64,000 bases of DNA, taken from Enterobacter sp. 10-1 (GTDB lineage Bacteria > Pseudomonadota > Gammaproteobacteria > Enterobacterales > Enterobacteriaceae). Within the stretch, counting starts at the first letter, position 1. Every line of letters starts with the position of its first letter. The notes under the pieces are model-generated. The model searched no databases. It was not told where the DNA came from and was given only the letters and a program-made list of their open reading frames with translations. The stretch spans positions 1,488,001-1,552,000 of the forward strand of contig NISF01000001.1 in the NCBI GenBank assembly GCA_002270295.1. Reading direction: 5' to 3'. Both the position numbers and the translations under genes were made by a program. Shown piece after piece: positions 46,139 to 55,065 of this stretch.

Positions 46139-46771
46139 ATGAAACTGCAATTAGCTTTGGATGAATTACCTCTTGCTGAGGCGCTGGCGCTGGCGGAAAA
46201 ACTCCGTGAGCACGTGGATATCATTGAAATCGGTACGCCGTTTGTTATTGCCCAGGGCATGGCGGCGGTTGAGCGCTTTCACGAACGCTTTCCCGAGAAG
46301 GAGCTGCTGTCCGACGAGAAAATTATGGATGGCGGCTACTTCGAAAGTAAGCTGGCTTTTGATGCGGGGGCAAATTACGTAACGACGCTCGGCGTCACCG
46401 ATATTCTCACGGTGAAGGCCTGCCTGAGGGCGGCGGAAGAGGCCGGCCGCGATGTGGTGGTTGATATGATTTGCGTTGACGATCTGCCAACGCGTATTCG
46501 CGAGCTGGAGGACGCTGGCGTCCGACATCTTGCTGTCCATACCGGCGCCGATCAGCAGGCGGCGGGAAGAGAGCCGCTTGAAGACCTGCGGGTTATCAAA
46601 CGGCACGCCAGGTATTCGCGCATCTCCGTCGCCGGCGGCATCAACAGCCGGACGATTGCGGACTATGTGGCGCTAAAACCGGACGTGGTGATTGTCGGCT
46701 CGGCCATTACCCGCGCCGAGGATCCGCTGGAAGAAGCGCGCCTGATTAAAGCGGCGATGGTTAACGCCTAA
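46139..46771 (+). CDS. hxlA: 3-hexulose-6-phosphate synthase
   Basis: A 210-residue TIM-barrel protein of the orotidine-phosphate-decarboxylase suprafamily. It matches HPS more than keto-gulonate-phosphate decarboxylases: LQLALDELPL start, DIIEIGTPFV, SDEKIMDGGYFES (catalytic Asp-Lys-Asp), VDMICVDD, HTGADQQAAGREPLEDL and IVGSAIT. HPS catalyses the reversible aldol reaction of ribulose 5-phosphate with formaldehyde to D-arabino-3-hexulose 6-phosphate. AAAAGG precedes the ATG at 46139. Followed 10 bp later by hxlB. Confidence 0.92.
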   Translation: MKLQLALDELPLAEALALAEKLREHVDIIEIGTPFVIAQGMAAVERFHERFPEKELLSDEKIMDGGYFESKLAFDAGANYVTTLGVTDILTVKACLRAAEEAGRDVVVDMICVDDLPTRIRELEDAGVRHLAVHTGADQQAAGREPLEDLRVIKRHARYSRISVAGGINSRTIADYVALKPDVVIVGSAITRAEDPLEEARLIKAAMVNA

Positions 46772-46781
46772 GGAGATGATG

Positions 46782-47345
46782 ATGAAAAGCTGCGATAACC
46801 TGCTCGCTATTATCTCAGAGCTGGCCGACGACGCCCGCCAGGTGGACGGCGATGCGGTGACGCGCCTTGGCGAGATGATCCTCACGGCCGAACGTATCTT
46901 TGTCGCCGGCGCCGGGCGTTCCGGATTTGCCGCGCGGGCTTTTTCTAACCGATTAATGCATCTTGGTTTTAGCGTCTGGTTTGTCGGTGAACCGACCACC
47001 CCGTCAATTCAGCAAGGTGATTTATTGATTGTCGGGTCGGGGTCGGGAGAAACCGGCAGCCTGGTGACGATGGCGCAGAAAGCCAGCGGGCAGGGCGCGC
47101 GAATTGCGACGCTAACCATTTATCCGGACCACACGATAGGCCGGCTGGCGGATGTGGCGATCCGTATTCCCGGCATTACGGCCAAAAGTGCGGAGTCATC
47201 GACAAAGGCGGCGACCATTCAACCCACCGGTTCTTCTTTTGAACAATTAAGCTGGCTTATATATGACAGTATAATTATTTATCTCAAAGATAAAACGGCG
47301 CAAAGCGATGCCCAGATGTTTAGCCGTCACGCGAATCTGGAATAA
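46782..47345 (+). CDS. hxlB: 6-phospho-3-hexuloisomerase
   Basis: A 187-residue SIS-domain isomerase that interconverts 3-hexulose 6-phosphate and fructose 6-phosphate, the partner of HPS in the ribulose monophosphate pathway. Family signatures: VAGAGRSGFAARAFSNRLMH, FVGEPTTPSI, GSGSGETGSLV, IQPTGSSFEQ and the C-terminal MFSRHANLE. AAGGAG at 46770-46775 fits the third of three consecutive ATGs (46782). Last gene of the operon; a strong terminator follows. Confidence 0.93.
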   Translation: MKSCDNLLAIISELADDARQVDGDAVTRLGEMILTAERIFVAGAGRSGFAARAFSNRLMHLGFSVWFVGEPTTPSIQQGDLLIVGSGSGETGSLVTMAQKASGQGARIATLTIYPDHTIGRLADVAIRIPGITAKSAESSTKAATIQPTGSSFEQLSWLIYDSIIIYLKDKTAQSDAQMFSRHANLE

Positions 47346-47398
47346 ATCCGTCAGCTGATGCGCGGCTGCGATCGTGAATAGTATTTTTCTCAAGCCGG

Positions 47399-47432
47399 AA
47401 ATAAATCCGCCCACCGTGGCGGATTTATTTTT
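47399..47432 (+). terminator. Terminator of the PTS-hxlAB operon
   Basis: Perfect 13-bp inverted repeat AAATAAATCCGCC / GGCGGATTTATTT with a 6-nt loop, then TT; the A/T-rich outer stem supplies the U-tract. Confidence 0.85.
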
Positions 47433-47525
47433 GCCAACGCCTGGCGTTTCACCCTTTTTGTCACAACACTTACCCTGGTGTTTTGCTATAAACCGTGCCG
47501 ACAACTGCATTTACAGGGATTCATC

Positions 47526-48194
47526 ATGCGTACTCATTTTATATTTAAAGCCGCTGCTCTTGCTGGCCTGTTAGCCTTAACCGGCTGCGCTGCCAAAATT
47601 GCCCAACCGGATCGGTATTCAGGTTTTTTAAAAGATTATTCCAACTTAAAAGAGACGACCTCAGCATCAGGTAAAGCGGAACTGCGCTGGATTTCACCGG
47701 ATTACAATCCGAAAAACTACGATAACGTGGTCTATAACCCCATCACCTATTACCCAATCCCTAAACCCTCTACCCAGGTTGGGGCCCAGGCGCTGAGCGA
47801 TATTCTTACCTACGCCAATAAGCAGATGAAGCAGGCGATTGCCGAGCGTAAAACGCTGGCGACAACCGCAGGTCCGCGCAGCCTGATATTCCGCGGCGCC
47901 ATTACCGGCGTGGATTCCAGCAAAGAGGGGCTGCAGTTCTATGAAGTGGTGCCGGTGGCGCTGGTGGTTGCGGGTACCGAAATGGCAACCGGGCACCGTA
48001 CGATGGATACCAACCTCTACTTTGAAGGTGAGCTGATCGATGCCGGGACGAACAAGCCGGTGATCAAGATCGTGCGTAAAGGCGAGGGGAAAAAACTGGC
48101 CAACGAAAATACGCCGATGACCATTGATACCCTGAAGCAGGTTATCGACGATATGGCTATCGATGCGGTGAAATTCGACCCGACGCAGAAATAA
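47526..48194 (+). CDS. DUF3313-like outer-membrane lipoprotein
   Basis: A 222-residue lipoprotein. The lipobox LTGCAAK after a 20-residue signal (MRTHFIFKAAALAGLLA) marks lipidation at the cysteine, and the +2 Ala predicts the outer membrane. The mature part, beginning with PDRYSGFLKDYSNLKE, is the DUF3313 pattern found widely in proteobacteria; its function is unknown. The frame could be extended to 47478 but the ATG at 47526 gives the proper signal peptide. Stands alone after the operon terminator. Confidence 0.85.
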   Translation: MRTHFIFKAAALAGLLALTGCAAKIAQPDRYSGFLKDYSNLKETTSASGKAELRWISPDYNPKNYDNVVYNPITYYPIPKPSTQVGAQALSDILTYANKQMKQAIAERKTLATTAGPRSLIFRGAITGVDSSKEGLQFYEVVPVALVVAGTEMATGHRTMDTNLYFEGELIDAGTNKPVIKIVRKGEGKKLANENTPMTIDTLKQVIDDMAIDAVKFDPTQK

Positions 48195-48274
48195 TCCCCC
48201 CGCGCCGTCCGCCGGCGCGGCTGAACGTCTCCCCGGCGGCATCGCTGCCGGGGAGTGCTGCTGACTCCCGCCAG

Positions 48275-49171
48275 TTACGCCAGCCTGCGGCGCAGGAACA
48301 ACTGCTCCGGTCGGGCGAACATCACCAGATTACCCACCAGAATCAACGCCAGCCCGGCGACCGCGTTGCCGTGCCAGACGTAGCCTTCATAAAAGGTGGA
48401 GATCGTCAGCGCAACCAGCGGGAACAGCAGGGTGCTGTAGGCGGCCTTGCCGGCGCCGATTCGCCCGACCAGCGTGAAGTAGGCGCCGAAGGCGATAACG
48501 GAGCCGAACAGGGCCAGATAGAGCAGCGCGCCCATATAGCTCAGCGTCCACTGGGGCGAGAAATCATCGCCGCGTATCAGGGCGATTGCGCCCATCACCA
48601 GGGTTCCGTAGAGCATCGCCCAGCTGTTGGTGGTTAGCGTTTCCAGACCCCGGCGCTGGTGGCGGATGCTGAGCATATTCCCCAGCGAAAAGCCGTAGGT
48701 CCCCAGCGCGCTAAGGCCAATCCCCCACAGCAGAGAGGCGTTCAGGCCGTTGCGCGTCAGATCGTCCCAGAACAGCGTCACGATCCCTGCCAGCCCCAGC
48801 GCGGCGGCGAGCCAGAAACGACCCGGCGGCTGCTGGCGGAAGAAAATAAAGCCATTGATGGCGTTAAACAGCACCGCCATAGAAAAAATCACCGATTCAA
48901 GCCCGGTGTTGATATGCGCCGCAGCGGTATAAAAGCACCAGAAATTAAAACAGAACACGCAGCAGCCCTGCAGGACGCAGAACAGGTGATCGCGCAACGC
49001 CAGCGGACGCAGGCGGCGGGTGACCAGCAGAATCGCCAGCATGGTAAGGCTGGCGACGGCGAAGCGCCAAAAAATCGATACCGGCGCGGCAACCGGACCC
49101 TGCTGGAGAAAAATGGCAATCCACGTCGTGCCCCAGATAACGACGACCAGCCCATAGAGTAATGCGTTCAA
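48275..49171 (-). CDS. EamA/DMT family exporter
   Basis: About 299 residues with ten hydrophobic helices in two EamA repeats (first starting LLYGLVVVIWGTTWIAI, second near LLWGIGLSALGTYGFSLG), the pattern of drug/metabolite exporters such as RhtA or YedA. The longer ATG frame from 49255 adds a polar head without a membrane function; a TTG at 49171 has GGGAGAG at ideal spacing and starts exactly at the first helix, so I prefer it. Cargo unknown. Divergent from the AraC-family gene at 49345, its likely regulator. Confidence 0.85.
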   Translation of the reverse strand: MNALLYGLVVVIWGTTWIAIFLQQGPVAAPVSIFWRFAVASLTMLAILLVTRRLRPLALRDHLFCVLQGCCVFCFNFWCFYTAAAHINTGLESVIFSMAVLFNAINGFIFFRQQPPGRFWLAAALGLAGIVTLFWDDLTRNGLNASLLWGIGLSALGTYGFSLGNMLSIRHQRRGLETLTTNSWAMLYGTLVMGAIALIRGDDFSPQWTLSYMGALLYLALFGSVIAFGAYFTLVGRIGAGKAAYSTLLFPLVALTISTFYEGYVWHGNAVAGLALILVGNLVMFARPEQLFLRRRLA

Positions 49172-49344
49172 AATATCTCTCCCGTAAGAACACTCGCGGG
49201 CAGTGTGGCGGCTTTTCGCCCGCGCCGCTGTCACCATCTTGTTACGGACTTGCAAATTCTTGCGCTTATTTTGTTTTAAGGGGCCGGGAGGTCTGGTATC
49301 CGCCGTCGACTCTCCATAGACTACGGGTTTGCGGAATCTGATTT

Positions 49345-50220
49345 GTGAAGGCTATGGCTTACGGGACTTTCGAAACATTACGTCGACAAAAAGCCGTGCT
49401 GCGGGAAACGGTGGAGCTGAACTCCGGCATTCAACTGGCGGCGTGGTACAACAACCTCGATACGGTGACGGTACGCAGCGACCACCACACGCTGAGCCTG
49501 TACGTTGCCGACGGTTACGAAAGCTATCAGAAAACGCCGCAGGGCTGGAAAAACGGCGGCGGGCCGGACCGCTTCTGCCTGATGCCAAAGGGCGCTGAAA
49601 GTACCTGGGATATCCGGGGAGACCTCTCTTTTGTCCACCTGTACTGCACCGATGCGCATCTCAGACGCATCGGAGAACAGATCTGGGACCGCAGCCCGGC
49701 ATCGTTTAGCCTGCAGGAACAAACCTTTTCCCAGGATGATAAAATCACCGCGGTCTATCGCCAGTTTCTCCTCGACTACGACTGGCAGCAGCAGGCCAAC
49801 CAGCTGACCTTAAGCTCCGCCAGCACGCTGCTGCTGACCCACCTGATCCAGCACTATTCGAACGTCCAGTGGCGCCTACCGACGGTCACCGGCGGCCTGG
49901 CGCCGCACGTTCTGCGCACGCTGCTGGCGTGGATTGAGGAGAATCTTGACCAGCCGCTGACGCTGGCCGAGCTGGCGCAGGAGACGGCGCTCAGCGAATA
50001 TCACTTTGCGCGGATGTTCCGCCAGTCGATGAAAATGGCGCCGCATCAGTACGTGATGCAGCGCCGTATGGTTCGCGCGCAGGAGCTTATCTGCCACAGC
50101 GCCCGTTCGCTGACCGACATTGCGCTGGCCTGCGGTTTTAGCTCCGCCAGCCATTTCAGCAACCGCGTTAAAAGCGCCACCGGGCTGACGCCGTCGCAGC
50201 TACGCACGGCGCAGCGCTGA
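49345..50220 (+). CDS. AraC-family regulator next to an EamA exporter
   Basis: A 291-residue transcription factor. The N-terminal 170 residues have no clear cupin signature that I can name; the C-terminal AraC domain is complete with two helix-turn-helix units (LTLAELAQETALSEYHFARMFRQSM and SLTDIALACGFSSASHFSNRVKSATG). Start is GTG at 49345 with GGAA upstream; an ATG at 49354 is possible. Its location divergent from the exporter points to control of that gene. The last 21 bp overlap the end of ydcO on the other strand. Confidence 0.9.
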   Translation: MKAMAYGTFETLRRQKAVLRETVELNSGIQLAAWYNNLDTVTVRSDHHTLSLYVADGYESYQKTPQGWKNGGGPDRFCLMPKGAESTWDIRGDLSFVHLYCTDAHLRRIGEQIWDRSPASFSLQEQTFSQDDKITAVYRQFLLDYDWQQQANQLTLSSASTLLLTHLIQHYSNVQWRLPTVTGGLAPHVLRTLLAWIEENLDQPLTLAELAQETALSEYHFARMFRQSMKMAPHQYVMQRRMVRAQELICHSARSLTDIALACGFSSASHFSNRVKSATGLTPSQLRTAQR

Positions 50221-51366
50221 CAGCAGAGCGTAGCTCGCCCCGCCCAGCAGCAGGCCCCAGAAGGCCGAACCAATTCCCGCCAGGGTGATACCGCTGGCGG
50301 TGACCAGAAAGGTCACCACCGCCGCATCGCGCTCGCTCTCATGATTCAGAGCCTGAAACAGACTCCCGCCGATGGTACCCAGCAGCGCCAGCCCGGCGAG
50401 CATCTGGATCCACGCCGTCGGCAGCGCCGACATCAGCGCGGTAATCGAACCGCCGAAAAGACCGGCAAGCAGATAAAAACCGCCCGCCGCCGCCGCCGCA
50501 AGCCAGCGGCGCTGAGGATCGGGATGGGCGTCCGGACTTTGACAAATCGCGGCGGTGATCGCGGCAATGCAAATGGAATAAACGCCAAACGGCGACAGCA
50601 GCAGCGCCAGGCCGCCGGTCGCCACGATAAGCGGCGACGCCGGCACCGGATAGCCGGAGGCCTGCAGCGTGGCGAAGCCGGGGGCGTTTTGCGACGCCAT
50701 AGTGACGAGGAAAAACGGCAGCCCGACGCTGAGCAGCAGAGAAGGGGTAAAGTGCGGCGTGATGAACGTCGGCGCAACGAACGAGAGGCTGAGATGTTCC
50801 CCGCTTACCTCGCCGCTGGCCCAGGCGATGGCGCCTCCCACCAGCAGCGCGGCAACGACCGCGAAGCGCGGGAGCAGGGCCTTGCAGATAAGCCAGGCGC
50901 CGAGCATGCCGCCGCAGAGGGCAAGATTACCCTGCAGGCTGGAGAAGGCCTGCAGGCCAAAACGCAGTAAAATCCCGGCCAGCATCGCCGCCGCCAGCGA
51001 GTGGGGGACGATTTTCATCAGGCGGGCAAACAGGCCGGTCACGCCGCAGAGCACGATTAAGGCGTTGGCAAAAACGAATACTCCCACCGCCTGCTCCAGC
51101 GTCACGCCCTGCAGCCCGCTTACCAGCAGCGCCGCGCCGGGAGTGGACCACGCGGTGAGGATTGGCACCTTACGCCACAGCGTCAGCGCGAGGGTGCTGA
51201 CGCCCATACCTAATCCCAGCGCCGTCATCCAGCCGGCGATTTGCGCCGCATCGGCCCCCGCGGCGGCGGCGGCTTGCCAGATAATGGCCGCAGAGCTGGC
51301 GTAGCCGACCAGCACCGCGATAAAGCCGGCGAGCAGCGTCGGCAGCGGAAGGGAAAACGAGCGCAT
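50200..51366 (-). CDS. ydcO: YdcO, BenE-family benzoate/H+ symporter-like
   Basis: A 388-residue membrane protein with about twelve helices, matching E. coli YdcO from the first residues (MRSFSLPLPTLLAGFIAVLVGYASSAA in outline). BenE-family relatives import benzoate with protons; YdcO's substrate is not known. The ATG at 51366 has AGAGG upstream, whereas the longer frame from 51408 lacks support. Backbone gene: in E. coli it lies between tehB/ydcL and ydcN. Confidence 0.93.
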   Translation of the reverse strand: MRSFSLPLPTLLAGFIAVLVGYASSAAIIWQAAAAAGADAAQIAGWMTALGLGMGVSTLALTLWRKVPILTAWSTPGAALLVSGLQGVTLEQAVGVFVFANALIVLCGVTGLFARLMKIVPHSLAAAMLAGILLRFGLQAFSSLQGNLALCGGMLGAWLICKALLPRFAVVAALLVGGAIAWASGEVSGEHLSLSFVAPTFITPHFTPSLLLSVGLPFFLVTMASQNAPGFATLQASGYPVPASPLIVATGGLALLLSPFGVYSICIAAITAAICQSPDAHPDPQRRWLAAAAAGGFYLLAGLFGGSITALMSALPTAWIQMLAGLALLGTIGGSLFQALNHESERDAAVVTFLVTASGITLAGIGSAFWGLLLGGASYALLSALRRA

Positions 51367-51462
51367 GGTAACCTCTTGTGCGTTATAACATCCGATAAAA
51401 TGTACCACCGTGCGCTATAGCGCACAAGGGGGCAATCGGTAGCGCCTGCCGTCAGCGGAAAA

Positions 51463-51478
51463 TGTGATCGCTATCGAC
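51463..51478 (+). promoter_or_regulatory. Possible CRP half-site upstream of the GH42 gene
   Basis: TGTGA-N6-TCGAC: the left half is perfect, the right half poor. Its place just upstream of the AraC-like half-sites copies the CRP-araI order of araBAD. Confidence 0.35.
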
Positions 51479-51490
51479 TCCCGATGGCGA

Positions 51491-51528
51491 TAGCAGATTG
51501 CTCTATGTTGCCAGCAGCTAATTTCATC
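51491..51528 (+). promoter_or_regulatory. araI1-I2-like tandem AraC sites before the GH42 gene
   Basis: TAGCAGATTGCTCTATG (51491-51507) and CAGCAGCTAATTTCATC (51512-51528) are direct repeats 21 bp apart, the spacing of araI1 and araI2, and both resemble the AraC half-site TAGC-N7-TCCATA. The second ends over the expected -35; a TATGTT -10 lies at 51549-51554. Confidence 0.6.
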
Positions 51529-51578
51529 CGCTTCTTAAGATTGTGCGTTATGTTTCCGGTAACAAAGAGGAGCGAGAA

Positions 51579-53618
51579 ATGGAAAAGTTTTGGTACGGCG
51601 TAGCTTATTATCGTGAATATTTAGCAGAGGAGCGTTTGCAGGAAGATATTGCCCTAATGAAAGAGGCGGGTATTAATTACGTGCGGATTGCGGAAAGTAC
51701 CTGGAGTACCTTTGAGCCACAGGAAGGGGAGTTTGATTTCAGTTCAGTGACCACGGTTCTCGACGCCATGCATGAAAATAATATTTCGGTAATTATCGGC
51801 ACCCCGACCTACGCCATTCCCGCATGGCTGGCGAAAAAACACCCGGAGGTAATGGCGACAACTCCCCAGGGGAAAAATAGCTATGGTCACCGCCAAAAAA
51901 TGGATATTACCCATCCGGCCTATTTATGGTATGCCGAACGGATTATTCGCCAGCTATTAAAGACGACGGCCGCCCATCCGGCGGTGATCGGTTTTCAGAT
52001 TGATAACGAAACGAAATATTATGACAGCTGCTCTGAAAACGTGCAGATTGAATTTATCAAGCATCTTAAAAAACGCTTTAATAATAACCTGGCGGAGATG
52101 AATCGCGCGTTCGGCCTTGATTACTGGAGCAACCGCATTGACGCCTGGGAGGATTTCCCGTCGCTGACCGGGACGATTAACGCCAGCCTGGGCTGCGCAT
52201 TCAGGACCTTTCAACGTTCGCTGGTCACCCGCTTCCTTGGCTGGCAGGCCGGGCTGGTGCGTGAATATAAAAACGATCGGCAGTTTATTACCCACAACTT
52301 TGACTTTGACTGGCGCAACTGGTCGTTCGGGGTCCGCGCGGAGGTCGACCATTTTAAAACCTCTGCGGTTGTGGATATTACCGGGGTTGATGTGTATCAC
52401 CCCAGCCAGTTTAACTTAACGGGAGCGGAAATCGCCTTTGCCGGCGATATTGCGCGGGTGACCAAAGATCGCCGCTATCTGGTTCTGGAGACCCAGGCCC
52501 AGGCCTTCAAGGAGTGGACGCCGTTCCCGGGACAGCTGCGGCTGCAGGCCTGGAGCCACGTCGCCAGCGGCGCCGGCCTGATTGGCTACTGGCACTGGCA
52601 TTCGCTGCATAACGCTTACGAAACCTACTGGAAGGGGATTTTAAGCCACGATCTGCAGCCCAACCCGGTTTACCATGAGGTCTGCCAGACCGGCGCTGAA
52701 CTGCGTGATTTCGCGGCGCAGGCGATGGCATATTCGCGCAAAAGCCGCATCGCCCTGGTGGTGAGCAACGAATGCCTGACGGCAATCGACTGGCATCCGT
52801 GGCGCGGGCATCAGTTCTCCCGCGATGCGCAGCACCAGTACAATGACATCTTCCGTCTGTACTATGACACGTTGTACCGGATGAATATTGAAGTGGATAT
52901 TCTGGCCGTCGACGATCCGCGAATCTTTCAATACGAGATGCTGATCTTTCCGCTGCTTTATACGGTGAGCGATGAAAAGCTGCTGCAGATTAATGATTAT
53001 ATCAGGCAGGGCGGTCATGCTATTTTCTCATTTAAATCCGGATTCGCGGATGAAAATATGAAAGTGCGCTCCTGCGTGCAGCCGGGAATTATCTCGGCGG
53101 CCGTCGGCGCCCGCTATCAGCTTTTTGTTGAGCCGCAGCGCACCGGGCTGACATCGAGCTGCCTGCCGTTATCGGGCCTCGATACCACAGTACATGACTG
53201 GATCGAGCTGCTGGAGCCGGAAGCAGACTCGACGGTATTAGCCCGCTACGAACATCCTTACTGGCATAAATATGCTGCCGTAACCTTTAATCGGTTTTAT
53301 CAGGGGAGCGCAACCTATATCGGCTGTCATTTATCTGGCGAGGTTTTAGCCGCAATATTCCGTCACGTAGCGACTGAAACCGCCTTCTCTGGAATATTTG
53401 ATGACCATATTACCTTCCCGGTAATTATGCGCCGTGGTTTTGATGAACATAACAATCAGCTGATTTATTACTTTAACTATAGCGCCGAGCCGCAGCGCGT
53501 TAAATTTAGTCAGCCTGCCGGTCGCATGCTTTTTAGCGGTGAAACGATCCACGCCGGCGATGAGATCGATTTAGGCGATTGGGATGTGCAAATTATTCTA
53601 CTGGAGAACAAACCATGA
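51579..53618 (+). CDS. GH42 family beta-galactosidase/alpha-L-arabinopyranosidase
   Basis: A 679-residue glycoside hydrolase of family 42. The N-terminal barrel starts FWYGVAYYREYL with IRxAESTWSTFEP; the acid/base Glu144 is in QIDNET and the nucleophile Glu304 in VLETQAQ. A trimerisation domain and C-terminal beta domain follow. No signal peptide, so it acts in the cytoplasm on imported oligosaccharides. GH42 enzymes cut beta-galactosides and some alpha-L-arabinopyranosides. Start at 51579 with GAGGAG. The stop overlaps the symporter start (ATGA). Confidence 0.93.
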   Translation: MEKFWYGVAYYREYLAEERLQEDIALMKEAGINYVRIAESTWSTFEPQEGEFDFSSVTTVLDAMHENNISVIIGTPTYAIPAWLAKKHPEVMATTPQGKNSYGHRQKMDITHPAYLWYAERIIRQLLKTTAAHPAVIGFQIDNETKYYDSCSENVQIEFIKHLKKRFNNNLAEMNRAFGLDYWSNRIDAWEDFPSLTGTINASLGCAFRTFQRSLVTRFLGWQAGLVREYKNDRQFITHNFDFDWRNWSFGVRAEVDHFKTSAVVDITGVDVYHPSQFNLTGAEIAFAGDIARVTKDRRYLVLETQAQAFKEWTPFPGQLRLQAWSHVASGAGLIGYWHWHSLHNAYETYWKGILSHDLQPNPVYHEVCQTGAELRDFAAQAMAYSRKSRIALVVSNECLTAIDWHPWRGHQFSRDAQHQYNDIFRLYYDTLYRMNIEVDILAVDDPRIFQYEMLIFPLLYTVSDEKLLQINDYIRQGGHAIFSFKSGFADENMKVRSCVQPGIISAAVGARYQLFVEPQRTGLTSSCLPLSGLDTTVHDWIELLEPEADSTVLARYEHPYWHKYAAVTFNRFYQGSATYIGCHLSGEVLAAIFRHVATETAFSGIFDDHITFPVIMRRGFDEHNNQLIYYFNYSAEPQRVKFSQPAGRMLFSGETIHAGDEIDLGDWDVQIILLENKP

Positions 53619-54994
53619 GTACCTTATCAATTGCGCGGGAGCAGTCCACTGACGATCGGCCTGGCTTTCGCGAGCGCCTGGCATTTGGTTTAGGGGATTA
53701 CGGAACGAATCTTACCTATACGATGATGGTGACCTTTCTGGCATGGTTTTATACCGATATCGTCGGGATTTCCGCGGCGCTGATTGGCTCTTTAATGTTT
53801 TTTGCCCGGGTGGTGGATGGCGTAATCTGCGTGTTTGTCGGTATTCGTATTGATAAAACGGAGACCCGGCTGGGCAAAGCGCGGCCGTGGGTGCTTTGGA
53901 CCGCCGTGCCTTTCGGCCTGTCGGCATTCCTGATGGCCACCGTACCCGACATTGGCGACAACGGTAAAATAATCTACGTGTGCGTGACCTACCTGCTGGC
54001 GAATATTTTTTTCACTGCCAACAATATCGCCTACGGCTCGCTGCTGGCGCTAATCACCCGCGATACCTGGCAACGCGGCGTCCTTAGCGTCTTTCGCAAA
54101 GGGCTCTCTACCTGCGGATCGCTGACCGTCGGCGTCTTTACCCTGCCGATGGTGGCGGCTCTCGGCAATAGCCAGACGGCGTGGATCGTGGTCTTTGCGA
54201 TATTTGGTTTCTTCACCGCCCTGTGCCTGCTGCTGACCGGCGCCTGGACCCGCGAGCGAATTAAACCGGTGAATAAGGAAAACCGGCATCATATTCAAAC
54301 GCGGGAAGTGGTGCGTTCGATAATCGGCAACCGCTACTGGCTAATGATCTTCTTTTATCTGCTGATAACCTTCACCAGCCTGACGGCGCTATCCACGATC
54401 AGCGTCTATTACTCGCGTTATATCCTGCAGGACGTGTCGCTGATGTCGTGGATCAGCCTCGCGCAATATACCCCCGGGCTGATCACGCTGCTGGTTATTC
54501 CCTGGCTTATTAAGCGCCTCGGCAAGCGCAATCTGGCGCTGCTGGGGCTATCGGTGTGCAGCATCGCCTATCTGCTACCGTTATTCGATAAGACCAACTC
54601 GCTATTTATCATCCTGGCAACCGCCGTGCGCAGCGTCGGGTTCTGCGGCATCGGCGCGACGATGTTCGCTTTCCTCGCCGATACCATCGATTACGGCGAG
54701 TGGAAAACCGGCCTGCGAATTGAAGGCATCCTGTTTAGCGCCGGGACCCTCGGGCAGACGCTGGGAATGGGGCTGGGCAGCGCGAGCGTCGGCTGGATGC
54801 TGGGGGCGGCGGGGTTTATCAGCGGCGGCAATGCGGTGCAGTCGCCGCAGGTGGTGTCGATGATTGAATTTTTATTTATCGCGTTCCCCTTTGGCCTGGC
54901 GCTTATCAATATGGCGATCATGTATTTCTATCGCCTGGACACGCTCTACGAGCGGGTAGCGACGGACCTTTCGCAGGGGAAACTGGCGGAGTAA
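53615..54994 (+). CDS. GPH-family sugar:cation symporter
   Basis: A 459-residue transporter with twelve helices, of the glycoside-pentoside-hexuronide family (MelB, YicJ, XynP type): FGLGDYGTNLTYTMMVTFLAWFYTDI in outline, ARVVDGVICVFVGIRIDKTETRLGKARPWVLW and DYGEWKTGLRIEGILFS. It should import the di- or oligosaccharide that the coupled GH42 enzyme splits. ATGA overlap with the GH42 gene and a terminator just downstream define a two-gene operon. Confidence 0.92.
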   Translation: MSTLSIAREQSTDDRPGFRERLAFGLGDYGTNLTYTMMVTFLAWFYTDIVGISAALIGSLMFFARVVDGVICVFVGIRIDKTETRLGKARPWVLWTAVPFGLSAFLMATVPDIGDNGKIIYVCVTYLLANIFFTANNIAYGSLLALITRDTWQRGVLSVFRKGLSTCGSLTVGVFTLPMVAALGNSQTAWIVVFAIFGFFTALCLLLTGAWTRERIKPVNKENRHHIQTREVVRSIIGNRYWLMIFFYLLITFTSLTALSTISVYYSRYILQDVSLMSWISLAQYTPGLITLLVIPWLIKRLGKRNLALLGLSVCSIAYLLPLFDKTNSLFIILATAVRSVGFCGIGATMFAFLADTIDYGEWKTGLRIEGILFSAGTLGQTLGMGLGSASVGWMLGAAGFISGGNAVQSPQVVSMIEFLFIAFPFGLALINMAIMYFYRLDTLYERVATDLSQGKLAE

Positions 54995-54999
54995 TCTGC

Positions 55000-55029
55000 G
55001 GGCGCAATCTCGCGGTTGCGCCCTGTTTT
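55000..55029 (+). terminator. Terminator of the GH42-symporter operon
   Basis: GGGCGCAA / TTGCGCCC stem with an 8-nt loop, then TGTTTTAAT. Confidence 0.75.
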
Positions 55030-55065
55030 AATGCAGGCAGAATAAGCGACATGGGTTAGACAGCG

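Noticed and set aside
46139-46771. Naming the HPS gene as ulaD/sgbH-type 3-keto-L-gulonate-6-phosphate decarboxylase
   Set aside because: The HTGADQQAAGREPLEDL and IEIGTPFV blocks and the adjacent PHI gene fit HPS; no ascorbate or gulonate genes are near.
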